Positions 27,672-36,401 of a stretch of DNA of 64,000 nt are shown piece by piece (within the stretch, counting starts at the first letter, position 1; the number at the start of each line of letters is the position of its first letter). This DNA is from JAMZMI01 sp963848175. Lineage in GTDB: Bacteria; Bacteroidota; Bacteroidia; Cytophagales; Cyclobacteriaceae. The position numbers and the translations under genes were made by a program. The notes beneath the pieces were generated by a model. That model saw only the letters and a program-made list of their open reading frames with translations. It did not search any database and was not told the DNA's origin. The stretch is taken from NCBI GenBank assembly GCA_963848175.1, contig CAWKCO010000001.1:1-64000 (forward strand). The letters are read 5' to 3'.

Positions 27672-27761
27672 AGGTTTCTCAGTGGCATGATATTTTGTAA
27701 TAAAAATGCGATAAAAAATTGGTGGAGGCTAATTGAATTCTAAAACCTGATAGGAATGCAC

Positions 27762-27867
27762 TTTACATAGAGGCTATGAGCCTTTTACACGAGAAATTTT
27801 TATAACTATCTGATAATAAGCAGCAAACAGCCAATGTTTGTGTAATTATCAAATGGACTTTATATAA
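27762..27867 (+). repeat. 106-bp structured dispersed repeat, copy A
   Basis: This stretch is identical base for base to 58192-58297 in the same orientation. It contains a short hairpin AGGCT-ATG-AGCCT (27771-27783) and a nested one: TGATAAT (27811-27817) pairs with ATTATCA (27845-27851), enclosing CAAAC (27824-27828) and GTTTG (27836-27840). The ends have no clear terminal inverted repeat. It lies upstream of hicA, about 95 bases from its start. No coding potential is visible. Confidence 0.9.
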
Positions 27868-27960
27868 TATGACCACTAATCATGGATTAAAAGTAAATAA
27901 TTATATACTTTTGTCTTATGTACTTGATACTCTTAGATATTTAACAGAAATGAAATATGG

Positions 27961-28146
27961 ATGAAATGTAGTGAAATTTGGAGATTACTTCGTAAAGATG
28001 GCTGGTATGCTGTCTCACAAAAAGGGTCTCATGTCAAATTAAAGCATGACAAAAAAGAAGGTATGATTATTTTTCCCAATCATGGGTCTGCCGAAATGGC
28101 TACAGGCACAGCTAACACAATTTTGAAACAAGCGGGTTTAAAATGA
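27961..28146 (+). CDS. hicA: HicA mRNA interferase toxin
   Basis: The 61-residue protein has the complete double-stranded-RNA-binding-like HicA fold: KCSEIWRLLRKDGW in the first helix, then GSHVKLKHDKKEG with the conserved catalytic histidine (GSH), and FPNHGSAEMATGTANTILKQAG. Such toxins cut mRNA when freed from HicB. Its stop overlaps the hicB ATG (ATGA), which is the usual coupling. A TACTTTTG -7-like box is at 27906-27913. Unlike the PIN module further along, this pair appears intact. Confidence 0.92.
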   Translation: MKCSEIWRLLRKDGWYAVSQKGSHVKLKHDKKEGMIIFPNHGSAEMATGTANTILKQAGLK

Positions 28147-28529
28147 AGAAAAAATTTAATGCGATCATTGAAAAAACCGAAACTGGGTTTTCAAGTTATA
28201 TCTCCGATCTGGGTGTTTTCACTACGGGTCGCTCCCTTACTGAGTTGAGGGAAAATCTAAAAGAAGCCTTAGAATTGCTTTTTGAAGACGAAGAGAATTT
28301 TGAAGTTTCTTTGACAGATATTGAAATGCAATTTGATTTGCAACAATTTTTTCAATACTACAGAGTAATTAATGCGTCTTTTTTAGCCGATAAAATTGGC
28401 ATGAATCCTACCCTCTTGTCACAATACGTACAAGGGAGTAAGAAACCGTCTCAAAAACAGACTGAACGGATTCTCAAAGGAGTGCAAGAAATAGGACTTG
28501 AATTGTCGCAACTCAACCTTGTGCGCTAA
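28143..28529 (+). CDS. hicB: HicB antitoxin with C-terminal DNA-binding domain
   Basis: The 128-residue protein has an N-terminal HicB fold (residues 1-60: FNAIIEKTETGFSSYISDLG, then TTGRSLTELRENLKEALEL). An acidic linker leads to a C-terminal helix-turn-helix of Xre type (residues 75-120: SFLADKIGMNPTLLSQYVQG). It neutralises HicA and should repress the hicAB promoter. It ends 4 bases into the stop region of the convergent methyltransferase gene, so the two genes are packed end to end. Confidence 0.9.
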   Translation: MKKKFNAIIEKTETGFSSYISDLGVFTTGRSLTELRENLKEALELLFEDEENFEVSLTDIEMQFDLQQFFQYYRVINASFLADKIGMNPTLLSQYVQGSKKPSQKQTERILKGVQEIGLELSQLNLVR

Positions 28530-29125
28530 TTTCTAAAAACCCGTAGATATACCCACCCCTTCAGGAAAGCTTTTTCTTCAATCATTTTAAAACCTACGTT
28601 GGCAATGATCTTCTTAAAATCTAGAAGTTGACGAGATTCTAGTTTTGTTGTTATGCGAAAGAACATTAACATGATTTTCGTCACAAAATTTTGAAGCGGA
28701 GCGGCTCGTTCAAAATCTACAACGATTAATTCTCCTCGACTGCTTAACTCAGCTTGGCATTTTTGCAGTATGCTGTTGAGGGAGCTTTCGCTAAAAGCAT
28801 CCAAAAAAAATGGAAATAAGATCGCATCAAACTTCTGGTCACTTTGCCAAGTCAGGTAATCTTGCTGTACAAAATCAACCGCAGCGGATGTTTTTCGTTG
28901 CTTTGCCAAATCCAACATTTTTTTTGAGAGCTCGACAAAAACCACTTTTTGATTTTCTTCCAAAGATTCTAGAATGAGGCCTGTGCCTCCTCCCACAATC
29001 AGGATGCTCTTTTTGTTTTGAAGAAATGGTAAAGGCGATTTTTGAATTTTGTCCCATGTTTTCCCAAATACCAACTTTGCCAATAGGTCATAGTATCCTG
29101 CGACTCGGTCAAAGGAATTTTTCAT
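28526..29125 (-). CDS. class I SAM-dependent methyltransferase
   Basis: The 199-residue protein begins MKNSFDRVAGYYDLLAKLVFG, a layout seen in UbiE/COQ5-like methyltransferases. It has the SAM-binding glycine loop ILIVGGGTGLILESL, the acidic residue in VVFVELSKKML, and AILFPFFLDAFS in the post-I region. It is the last gene of a minus-strand run and overlaps the UbiA-like gene by 4 bases. The pairing with a UbiA-like prenyltransferase hints at a lipid or quinone-like substrate, but that is inference. Confidence 0.82.
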   Translation of the reverse strand: MKNSFDRVAGYYDLLAKLVFGKTWDKIQKSPLPFLQNKKSILIVGGGTGLILESLEENQKVVFVELSKKMLDLAKQRKTSAAVDFVQQDYLTWQSDQKFDAILFPFFLDAFSESSLNSILQKCQAELSSRGELIVVDFERAAPLQNFVTKIMLMFFRITTKLESRQLLDFKKIIANVGFKMIEEKAFLKGWVYLRVFRN

Positions 29126-29934
29126 ATTAGCAGCAAAAGTGGAAGATAAAACACACCATCGCCAATCAGCCGAAATCGCTCGTGCTTATGAAAATAGCTA
29201 GGCAGCCAGAAGATCAATCCAAGAATTACAGTCATGGCTAGAAAGACACTTGACAGGTTGGCAATGGATGGGATAGAGAAGATGGTCACTGTAGAAAGCA
29301 ACATCGAGGAGGCCATAAGTATGATGATAAAGCTGCGCGTTTTTTGTGCACCGAGGCTAATCGTCACAGACCCAAATCCTTCGCTTTGATCTTCTTCCCG
29401 ATCGTAGTAAGAAAAAATACAAAGGTTGATAAGTGCCACAAGCACGAGCTGTAGGAACAGTAGCCAATCTTCAATATTTATACTGGTAACAGTAGAAAGC
29501 GGCGAAAGAAAAATGCCCCCTGCATACCCAATCGCTACCAAAAATTCTTTGACCCAAAGTCCTTTCACAAAATATACCAGCATCAGGTAAGCCACACAAA
29601 GTGCCGCTAACAGTGCGCCATTTTTAATTACAGCAATTGGTAGAAACCAAACATTAACCAATGCGACAATCGCCAAGCACCCACAAACCAATACTAACGC
29701 CCGAAAATTGGTGAAATGAAATTTTCTTCTTTCTACGGGTGAATCAGCTTTTGCATCTAGCAAATGATCTATGGTGTAAATAATCCATACTGCTGAAGCT
29801 AAGGCAAAATAGATGTGCCAAGACAAATCGAGCAAGTAATGCTTCTCCAACATGGCCAATATTAATACTGCACCCAATACAATGTCTAAAGAGAGATATC
29901 TGAAATAGGTATAGTATGATTGGCGCAGTGTCAT
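29122..29934 (-). CDS. UbiA-like membrane prenyltransferase family protein
   Basis: The 270-residue protein has about eight hydrophobic helices. Acidic motifs resembling the two Asp-rich loops of UbiA enzymes appear as YTIDHLLDAKAD (around residue 50) and SYYDREEDQ (around residue 175). The motifs are shorter than in the classical NDxxDxxxD pattern, so prenyl transfer is plausible rather than proven. It overlaps udk upstream and the methyltransferase downstream, each by 4 bases, which argues for a shared pathway or simple operon packing. Confidence 0.65.
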   Translation of the reverse strand: MTLRQSYYTYFRYLSLDIVLGAVLILAMLEKHYLLDLSWHIYFALASAVWIIYTIDHLLDAKADSPVERRKFHFTNFRALVLVCGCLAIVALVNVWFLPIAVIKNGALLAALCVAYLMLVYFVKGLWVKEFLVAIGYAGGIFLSPLSTVTSINIEDWLLFLQLVLVALINLCIFSYYDREEDQSEGFGSVTISLGAQKTRSFIIILMASSMLLSTVTIFSIPSIANLSSVFLAMTVILGLIFWLPSYFHKHERFRLIGDGVFYLPLLLLI

Positions 29935-30569
29935 TTTTGCTCGTAACTATTAATTTTTAGCCAGTTATTGATATACACCACAACTACTTGCAAAGCCTTT
30001 TCAAAGCCAGAATGATTAGGAATAATCAAATCTGCTTGGGGCTTTTTCGTTTCTATAAAGTTCTTAAATGCGGGCATCACATGTTTAGCAAATCTGTAAT
30101 TGACATCTTCCAAGTCATATCCGCGTTCTACGGCATCTCGATGAATGCGGCGAGATAGCATCGTTTCGGTAGGGGCATCAATAAAAAGTTTTAACGATAG
30201 TAGATCGAATATTTCCTGAAAGTGAAAAGTGAATATCCCCTCGATGAGTATAACCGGTGCAGATTTGATGTGAATCAGCTTTGGTTCCGCATTAGAGTTG
30301 TTGAAGGTATATTCTTTGATGGAAAGGTTTTGTCCTTTTATTAAAGCCTTTAGGTCAGCAGCAAAGCGATCAATGTCCAATGACTCAGGTGTGTCAAAGT
30401 TTTCAATACCGTTTTCGTCTTTGGGTTGTAAATGGCGCGGCTGATAGTAGTTATCAAAAGAGAGCACACTTACTTTCTCGTCAGGCAGACTATGTGCTAG
30501 TTGCTTTAGAAAATGCGTTTTTCCAGAGCCACTACCTCCTGTGATACCTATGACCAAAGGAGCTTTCAT
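29931..30569 (-). CDS. udk: uridine kinase-like P-loop kinase
   Basis: The 212-residue protein has a P-loop GITGGSGSGKTHFLKQL at its N-terminus, LSFDNYYQ with the catalytic Asp, FDTPESLD, and VILIEGIFTF and RRIHRDAVERGY, all typical of the uridine kinase/phosphoribulokinase family. It should phosphorylate uridine or cytidine in pyrimidine salvage. It sits 6 bases after rdgB and overlaps the UbiA-like gene by 4 bases. Family is clear; uridine versus another small alcohol substrate is inferred. Confidence 0.88.
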   Translation of the reverse strand: MKAPLVIGITGGSGSGKTHFLKQLAHSLPDEKVSVLSFDNYYQPRHLQPKDENGIENFDTPESLDIDRFAADLKALIKGQNLSIKEYTFNNSNAEPKLIHIKSAPVILIEGIFTFHFQEIFDLLSLKLFIDAPTETMLSRRIHRDAVERGYDLEDVNYRFAKHVMPAFKNFIETKKPQADLIIPNHSGFEKALQVVVVYINNWLKINSYEQK

Positions 30570-30575
30570 AAAGAC

Positions 30576-31154
30576 TTATTGTTGGTTGAGGAAAGCGATG
30601 AATTTCTTAAATGCTCTCGCACGGTGAGAAATGGCATTTTTTTCTTCTCCACTCATTTCAGCAAATGTCCTCGTCTCTCCTGTCGGTTCGAAAAGCGGAT
30701 CATAACCAAAACCCTTTGTCCCGGACTTGGTCTTGCGGATAGTGCCGTCTACTTGCCCCACAAACTGCTTCGAAACGCCAGACTCATTTATGTATGTGAT
30801 CACTGTTTTGAAAGCTGCTGATCGGTCGGCTTGGTCAGTTAGGTTTTTAAGCAATAGCGCCATATTGGCGTCATTGTCTTTCTGATCACCTGCATATCGG
30901 GCAGAGTACACTCCTGGAGCACCGTTCAGGGCTTTTACTTCCATACCCGAATCATCTGCAAAACAAGCAATACTATATTTCTCAAAAACGAAATTTGCTT
31001 TGATAGCCGAGTTTTCGGCCAGTGTTGTTCCAGTTTCAGGGATCTCTTCTGTCTGTCCCAGTTCGTCCAAACTGACAATCTCCACCCCAACAGGCGATAG
31101 CGATCGTATTTCTGCAAGCTTGTTTTGATTATGTGTGGCAAAACAAATTTTCAT
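30576..31154 (-). CDS. rdgB: non-canonical purine NTP pyrophosphatase (RdgB/HAM1)
   Basis: This 192-residue enzyme hydrolyses dITP, dXTP and related deaminated nucleotides, keeping them out of DNA. The signature ATHNQNKLAEIRSL is at the N-terminus. ETGTTLAENSAIKA, FADDSGMEVKALNGAPGV and YSARYAG follow. GFGYDPLFEP and the C-terminal SHRARAF complete the active site. It lies one base after the FKBP gene and 6 bases before udk in the same orientation. Confidence 0.95.
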   Translation of the reverse strand: MKICFATHNQNKLAEIRSLSPVGVEIVSLDELGQTEEIPETGTTLAENSAIKANFVFEKYSIACFADDSGMEVKALNGAPGVYSARYAGDQKDNDANMALLLKNLTDQADRSAAFKTVITYINESGVSKQFVGQVDGTIRKTKSGTKGFGYDPLFEPTGETRTFAEMSGEEKNAISHRARAFKKFIAFLNQQ

Positions 31155-31155
31155 C

Positions 31156-31839
31156 TCAATTAGTCGTCGCTTTTCTTACAAAAACAGGGTAGATATCTGC
31201 TATGATCACTGAGTTCGCAGGAATGCTGATCAGTTTGTCTACACTGTCTACCTTGATTATGTAGTCCAAATCGTAATTACTGTAAGCAATAGTAGAGGGA
31301 ACAATTAACCGCGCATGTCCGCCAACTTTCATTTTAGGTACTGTCACACTAAGGCCAGCACTAAAAGTATCACCCATGAACCTACTCATAAATGACGGGG
31401 TAGAAGCTGAAGATCGAGATAAAGTGAATTTGATCGACTTATAGAATGATGTATTTTCCTCATAATAAATACCATATTCTTGTGCAAGGGCAGCATTGTT
31501 TGTGAGTTTCACCGAATCGTTAGTGAGTCTTATGGCATAGTCAAACGAAACAATATCGTCATAGTCCAATATTTCACCATCGCCTTCATCTAAAATGGTG
31601 TAGATCATTGGGCCTGATGATCTCACCTCGCTATTTCCGATGAAGTAAGTAGTGAACAAATCCAGCGTGTCCAACTTCTCATGATCATATCCCTTTTCTT
31701 TAATATAATCAGCAATGATCACGCTATCGATTGGGTATTGAAGTATGGTTGGTTCTACCTCAGGAGAGCCACAATCCGCCAAAAAAGCGATTACTGAAAC
31801 AATCAATCCTGCTTTGATAATAGTTTTAATACTATTCAT
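31156..31839 (-). CDS. FKBP-type peptidyl-prolyl isomerase, exported
   Basis: The 227-residue protein has a hydrophobic N-terminal segment with a cysteine (LADCGSPE) that looks like a lipoprotein site, though the Asp before it is atypical. The C-terminal half shows the FKBP core: FSAGLSVTVPKMKVGGHARL (the KMKVGG turn) and IPANSVIIADIYPV at the end. It should assist folding of envelope proteins. Two FKBP-like portions may be present, since an earlier acidic region (GDGEILDYDDIVSFDY) also fits an FKBP strand. It sits between the DHH and rdgB genes. Confidence 0.75.
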   Translation of the reverse strand: MNSIKTIIKAGLIVSVIAFLADCGSPEVEPTILQYPIDSVIIADYIKEKGYDHEKLDTLDLFTTYFIGNSEVRSSGPMIYTILDEGDGEILDYDDIVSFDYAIRLTNDSVKLTNNAALAQEYGIYYEENTSFYKSIKFTLSRSSASTPSFMSRFMGDTFSAGLSVTVPKMKVGGHARLIVPSTIAYSNYDLDYIIKVDSVDKLISIPANSVIIADIYPVFVRKATTN

Positions 31840-31878
31840 ATATTTTATTCTGAAATTGAATTTGAATCTTTTTGAAAT

Positions 31879-32877
31879 CTAAGCTTTGAACTGCGGAATT
31901 AAGCTTTTGAATTTTTCCAGTGTTGCTTCAAGTCCCTGATCCGAATGTCCTCCAGCGGCGTTTTTATGCCCTCCACCATCAAAATGCTCCGCCGCAAAAT
32001 CATTTACCGCATAGTCTCCTACCGATCGGAAAGACATTTTTACTTCATTGTCTTTTTCCATAATAATGGCAGCAACGCTGATGCCTTTGATAGAAAGCGC
32101 ATAATTCACAAGCCCTTCGGTATCTCCAGATTTTAAGTTGAAACGTTTGTGCTCTTCGCTTGTGATGACAAAGTAAGCAACCTTCATCTTACTCACGATG
32201 GTTAATTTCTCTGCCAAGGCATAGCCTATAAATCGTAAACGATTCACGGAGTTGTTGTCGTATATATTTCTGCTGACTTTATTTACGTTAGCCCCAAGGT
32301 CGATTAAATGTGCGACGATTCGATGTACTTTCGAAGACGTGGAGGGGAATTTGAAAGAACCTGTATCAGTCATGATACCGGCGTACAGACATTCAGCAAT
32401 AGCGACATTTAATTCTTCCGTGCCCCCCAGCATTTCAATAAGATCATAAACTAGCTCTGCAGTAGCAGAAGCATCCTGATCCCAAAGCTCAAAGTCACAA
32501 AACTTTTCAGGGTTTCTGTGGTGGTCTACCAAAAGCTTTTTTGCAGTAGCATTCCCTACCACATCACCTAGGTTTTTTATTCTATTGAGTCCAGAAAAAT
32601 CTAAGCAGCAAATCAAGTCGGTGGCATTCATTAGGCTTTTGATTTGTTCAAAAGTCTTTTCCGAATTGATAATCACTTCGTCATTTCCTTTCATCCAAGT
32701 AAGGAAATCAGGATACTCCGTAGGTGTGACCACAGTGACATCATGACCTCTTTTTTTCAAGAAATGATATAAACCCAATGAAGAACCGAGTGCATCTGCA
32801 TCGGGGCTCGCATGAGTCGTAATAACGATTTTTCTCGGTGTGGAAAGAAAGTCCTTTAGTGCACTGAGGTTTTGCAT
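31879..32877 (-). CDS. DHH-family bifunctional oligoribonuclease/PAP phosphatase (NrnA-like)
   Basis: The 332-residue protein starts MQNLSALKDFL. It has the DHH domain with HASPDADALGSSLG, CLDFSGLNR, and the eponymous LLVDHHRNPE, plus a DHHA1 domain whose FDGGGHKNAAGG motif binds substrate. NrnA proteins degrade short oligoribonucleotides and dephosphorylate 3'-phosphoadenosine 5'-phosphate. An ORF extension to 32919 adds 14 residues and is not needed. It probably heads the run that includes the FKBP, rdgB and udk genes, and is divergent from ndk. Confidence 0.9.
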   Translation of the reverse strand: MQNLSALKDFLSTPRKIVITTHASPDADALGSSLGLYHFLKKRGHDVTVVTPTEYPDFLTWMKGNDEVIINSEKTFEQIKSLMNATDLICCLDFSGLNRIKNLGDVVGNATAKKLLVDHHRNPEKFCDFELWDQDASATAELVYDLIEMLGGTEELNVAIAECLYAGIMTDTGSFKFPSTSSKVHRIVAHLIDLGANVNKVSRNIYDNNSVNRLRFIGYALAEKLTIVSKMKVAYFVITSEEHKRFNLKSGDTEGLVNYALSIKGISVAAIIMEKDNEVKMSFRSVGDYAVNDFAAEHFDGGGHKNAAGGHSDQGLEATLEKFKSLIPQFKA

Positions 32878-33008
32878 GAAATTTTGCCGAAAGGCTGATT
32901 GTAAAGCGCAAAAGTCCACATAAAACCCATAAATACAAAATGCCCCATCTTGGCGGCAAAGTGTTAGTTTTGCGAAGAATTTTTAGGATACAAAACAATT
33001 ACACTCTA

Positions 33009-33428
33009 ATGGCAGGAAAATTAACTTTTACGATGATTAAGCCAGATGCATTTGCGGATGGACATTCAGGTGCTATCATCAAGATGATCGAGGAGGCTGG
33101 TTTTAAAATCAAAGCAATGAAGATGACTAAGCTTTCTGAAGCGAAGGCTGGTGGATTCTATGCTGTACACAAGGAAAGACCATTTTTTGGAGATTTGGTG
33201 AAGTACATGACTTCTGGAGCGATCGTGGCGATTGCTTTAGAGAAAGAAAATGCGGTAGCAGACTTCAGAAAACTAATCGGTGCTACAAACCCAGCTGATG
33301 CAGCTGATGGAACGGTGAGAAAACTTTTTGCTAAATCTATTGAAGCAAACGCAGTGCATGGCTCGGATTCTGACGAAAATGCGCTTATAGAAGCTTCTTA
33401 TTTCTTTTCTAACTTGGAAATGATCTAA
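33009..33428 (+). CDS. ndk: nucleoside diphosphate kinase
   Basis: Nucleoside diphosphate kinase balances NTP and dNTP pools through a phosphohistidine. The 139-residue product starting MAGKLTFTMIKPDAF has GAIIKMIEEAGF, the active-site loop AVHKERPFF, and the stretch near the C-terminus NAVHGSDSDENA with the catalytic His in VHGSDS. An upstream ATG at 32940 would add an unrelated leader, so 33009 is used. A terminator follows. Confidence 0.96.
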   Translation: MAGKLTFTMIKPDAFADGHSGAIIKMIEEAGFKIKAMKMTKLSEAKAGGFYAVHKERPFFGDLVKYMTSGAIVAIALEKENAVADFRKLIGATNPADAADGTVRKLFAKSIEANAVHGSDSDENALIEASYFFSNLEMI

Positions 33429-33456
33429 TAAGAATCGTTCGATAATGATTTTAAAG

Positions 33457-33490
33457 AAAGCCACTGGTCTTAGGATTGGCGGCTTTTTTT
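33457..33490 (+). terminator. terminator after ndk
   Basis: AAAGCC (33457-33462) and GGCTTT (33481-33486) form a hairpin followed by T residues. It overlaps the end of the convergent scpA gene by a few bases. Confidence 0.6.
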
Positions 33491-34253
33491 ATAGCTTTTC
33501 GATCCAAAAGTTATTGAAGCCTTCTCCGATATGGAGCGTGATTTCGCCCAATTGCAGCAGTTCTAGTATGGCTAGAAAGTTGAAAATAACAATGATTTTT
33601 TCCGCTTTCTCCTGCATCAATTCTAAAAAAGAAATTTTTCTGCTCTCACGAGAAATGAGCCGCTGAACAACATAGTCCTTTTGCCCTTCGATGGTATATG
33701 GAAACTGAACCACCTCGTGAATAGGCTTGCTTTGTTCGTATTCGTAGCGTTTGAGCACCTTCTGAAATACTTTCATCAGTTTGTACAAATCCAAGTCCTG
33801 CATTTCGGCTTCTACATCGGTACTTTGAGCCAGCTTTTTGATTTCTTTCATCAAGTTGCCCCTGTGCTCCATCTCCAGCCGGTCGCTTTCCATTTTGGAG
33901 ATTTCGGCTATTACCGATTTGTACTTTTTGTATTCCAGCAGGTGTCTGATAAGCTCTTCTCGCGGATCCAGTTCATTGCCCTCTTCGTCCAATACAGGTC
34001 TGGGTAAGAGCAATTTCGATTTGATACGCATGAGCGTGGCTGCTACCAAAATAAACTCGCTGGCAACTTCTACGTTCATTTTCTCCAAATGGTGGACGTA
34101 TTCTAGAAAATCAGCTGTGATTTTGGAGATGGGGATATCATAAATATCTAGCTCATCTCTTTCTATAAAGAAGAGAAGCAGGTCAAAAGGCCCTTCAAAG
34201 AGGGGTAGCTTAATTTCAAAGTTTTTTTCCGTTTCAGTATTCACAGCTTTCAA
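33489..34253 (-). CDS. scpA: segregation and condensation protein A
   Basis: ScpA is the kleisin of the SMC-ScpAB complex that organises and separates chromosomes. The 254-residue protein has the N-terminal FEGPFDLLLFFIERDELDI motif, DIPISKITADFLEY, and RIKSKLLLPR, with a C-terminal winged-helix (FLELMQEKAEKIIVIF, FLAILELLQLGEI). Start choice is uncertain: the listed start is a TTG that coincides with a TAAATTTG promoter-like box, and the GTG at 34244 is as good. Confidence 0.93.
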   Translation of the reverse strand: MKAVNTETEKNFEIKLPLFEGPFDLLLFFIERDELDIYDIPISKITADFLEYVHHLEKMNVEVASEFILVAATLMRIKSKLLLPRPVLDEEGNELDPREELIRHLLEYKKYKSVIAEISKMESDRLEMEHRGNLMKEIKKLAQSTDVEAEMQDLDLYKLMKVFQKVLKRYEYEQSKPIHEVVQFPYTIEGQKDYVVQRLISRESRKISFLELMQEKAEKIIVIFNFLAILELLQLGEITLHIGEGFNNFWIEKL

Positions 34254-34386
34254 ATTTACATCGAAATCAGTCGAGATGAGAAGTCATAAAATAAATTAAA
34301 TTTGCGTCTAGTCGATTCGTTAGCGGAGATCAAAACATTTGGGGTTGATTTGTGTTTTTAGGAATCACTAGCTATACATTGTATAT

Positions 34387-36306
34387 ATGGATATAAAGCC
34401 AGGACCTCTACTAGCGAAAATTGATTCTCCCGCAGATCTCAAGAAATTGGATAAACGGCAGTTAGCACAGCTCAGCGAAGAACTTCGTGATTACATCATC
34501 GATACCGTATCTGTATATGGTGGGCATTTTGGGGCTAGTCTGGGAGTAGTAGAGCTTACCACGGCGTTGCACTATGTCTTCAATACCCCTAATGATGAGA
34601 TTATTTGGGATGTGGGACATCAGGCTTATGGTCACAAAATTCTTACTGGAAGAAGAGAAGTATTTCATACGAATAGACTTTATAAAGGTATTTCGGGTTT
34701 TCCTAAGAGAACTGAAAGCGAATATGACTCCTTTGGAGTGGGGCATTCTTCCACTTCCATCTCCGCAGCATTGGGTATGGCGTTCGCCTCGCACCTGACA
34801 GGAGAAGATGAAAAACAGCACATTGCGGTAATTGGTGATGGAGCAATGACTGGTGGTCAGGCTTTCGAAGCTATGAACCATGCAGGAGATTCTAACAAGA
34901 ATATTCTGATCATTCTCAATGACAACTGCATGGCCATTGACCCGAATGTCGGAGCACTGAAAAACTACCTTACCGATATTTCTACCTCTCAAACGTTCAA
35001 TAGGTTTCGAGACGACATCTGGAAAGTCCTTGGCAAAATCAGCAAGTTCGGCCCCAATGCTCAAGAGATTGCCGCGAGTGTAGAAACCAGTGTGAAATCA
35101 TTTTTACTCAAGCAGAGCAATCTTTTTGAATCACTCAACTTAAGATATTTTGGCCCGGTAGACGGTCATGATGTTAACCATTTGGTAGATGTATTGTCTG
35201 ATTTGAAAAAAATTAAAGGGCCAAAAATTCTTCATTGTGTAACAGTGAAGGGGAAAGGCTACAAACTTGCCGAGAAGGATCAAACGAAATGGCATGCGCC
35301 AGGGAAGTTTGATAAAATCTCTGGTGAGATTCACAAAAAGACGTACTCCACGCCACAACCGCCTAAATATCAGGATGTATTTGGTCATACAATAGTAGAA
35401 TTGGCTAAAGCCAATGATAAAATTGTGGGTATTACTCCGGCAATGCCATCTGGCTCATCCATGAATATCATGATGAATGAAATGCCTGATAGGGCATTTG
35501 ATGTGGGTATTGCTGAGCAGCATGCAGTGACATTTTCTGCGGGTCTGGCTACTCAGGGGATGACACCTTTTTGCAATGTCTATAGCACATTCATGCAGCG
35601 AGCTTATGATCAGGTAATTCACGACGTATGCATCCAGAAACTACCAGTAGTTTTCTGTTTGGACAGAGCTGGGATAGCAGGTGCAGATGGCCCTACGCAC
35701 CATGGCGCTTATGATATTCCCTATATGAGATGCCTTCCAAATATGGTTGTTTCTGCGCCTATGAATGAAGAGGAGCTTCGTAATTTAATGTTCACTGCTA
35801 GTGAATATAAGGATGGAGCTTTTACAATCAGATATCCTCGTGGCAATGGCGTGATGCCAAATTGGAAAACACCTCTGGCTAAAATAGAGGTTGGAACAGG
35901 CCGAACACTAAAAGAAGGTACTGATTTGGCTATTCTGACTATCGGGCATATCGGAAATTCTGCTTCGGAAGCAGTAGAGCGATTGGCTCAGGAAGGAATT
36001 AATGCAGGCCATTATGACATGCGCTTTGTAAAGCCTTTGGATGAAGTTCTACTTCATCAGATTTTCAAAAAATACAAACATGTTATTACTGTTGAGGATG
36101 GAACCATTGTTGGAGGTTTCGGATCGGCAATCTTGGAGTTTATGGCCGACCACCAGTACATGTCAAAAGTGATTAGACTTGGTATTCCGGATCGGGTAGT
36201 TGAGCATGGTGAACAATATGAGCTCCATGAAGAATGCGGCTATGATGCCAATTCCATTAATGCTGCTGCACTACAATTAATGCAGGACGCTTCGGCACTG
36301 GCTTAA
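34387..36306 (+). CDS. dxs: 1-deoxy-D-xylulose-5-phosphate synthase
   Basis: DXS joins pyruvate and glyceraldehyde 3-phosphate with thiamine diphosphate, the first step of the MEP isoprenoid pathway. The 639-residue protein has the N-terminal YGGHFGASLG motif with DVGHQAYGHKILTG. The TPP-binding GDGAMTGGQAFEAMNHAG comes next. The second domain has DVGIAEQHAVTFSAGLA with the catalytic Glu, and DRAGIAGADGPTHHGAYD. The C-terminal domain reads EDGTIVGGFGSA. A TAAATTTG element lies at 34297-34304, about 80 bases upstream. Confidence 0.97.
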   Translation: MDIKPGPLLAKIDSPADLKKLDKRQLAQLSEELRDYIIDTVSVYGGHFGASLGVVELTTALHYVFNTPNDEIIWDVGHQAYGHKILTGRREVFHTNRLYKGISGFPKRTESEYDSFGVGHSSTSISAALGMAFASHLTGEDEKQHIAVIGDGAMTGGQAFEAMNHAGDSNKNILIILNDNCMAIDPNVGALKNYLTDISTSQTFNRFRDDIWKVLGKISKFGPNAQEIAASVETSVKSFLLKQSNLFESLNLRYFGPVDGHDVNHLVDVLSDLKKIKGPKILHCVTVKGKGYKLAEKDQTKWHAPGKFDKISGEIHKKTYSTPQPPKYQDVFGHTIVELAKANDKIVGITPAMPSGSSMNIMMNEMPDRAFDVGIAEQHAVTFSAGLATQGMTPFCNVYSTFMQRAYDQVIHDVCIQKLPVVFCLDRAGIAGADGPTHHGAYDIPYMRCLPNMVVSAPMNEEELRNLMFTASEYKDGAFTIRYPRGNGVMPNWKTPLAKIEVGTGRTLKEGTDLAILTIGHIGNSASEAVERLAQEGINAGHYDMRFVKPLDEVLLHQIFKKYKHVITVEDGTIVGGFGSAILEFMADHQYMSKVIRLGIPDRVVEHGEQYELHEECGYDANSINAAALQLMQDASALA

Positions 36307-36401
36307 TCCTGTAATACGCCACCCACTCGCATACTGGCTATGTTCCTGGGTTTGGTTAGTTAAATAATCATTGATTTTTTTCAATAAAGAATAATCGTTC
36401 T

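Noticed and set aside
27762..27867. Integron attC site as an explanation of the 106-bp repeat
   Set aside because: The ends lack the GTTRRRY/RYYYAAC core sites, only two copies occur 30 kb apart, and no integrase is present in the window.
27762..27867. IS-derived MITE with terminal inverted repeats
   Set aside because: The ends TTTACATAG and TATATAA match each other only weakly, and no clear target duplication is seen at copy A. A mobile element remains possible but not in this form.
32940..33008. Earlier start for ndk
   Set aside because: The first 23 residues are unrelated to the family, and the upstream ATG lies only about 60 bases from the divergent NrnA-like start at 32877, where the ndk promoter should lie.
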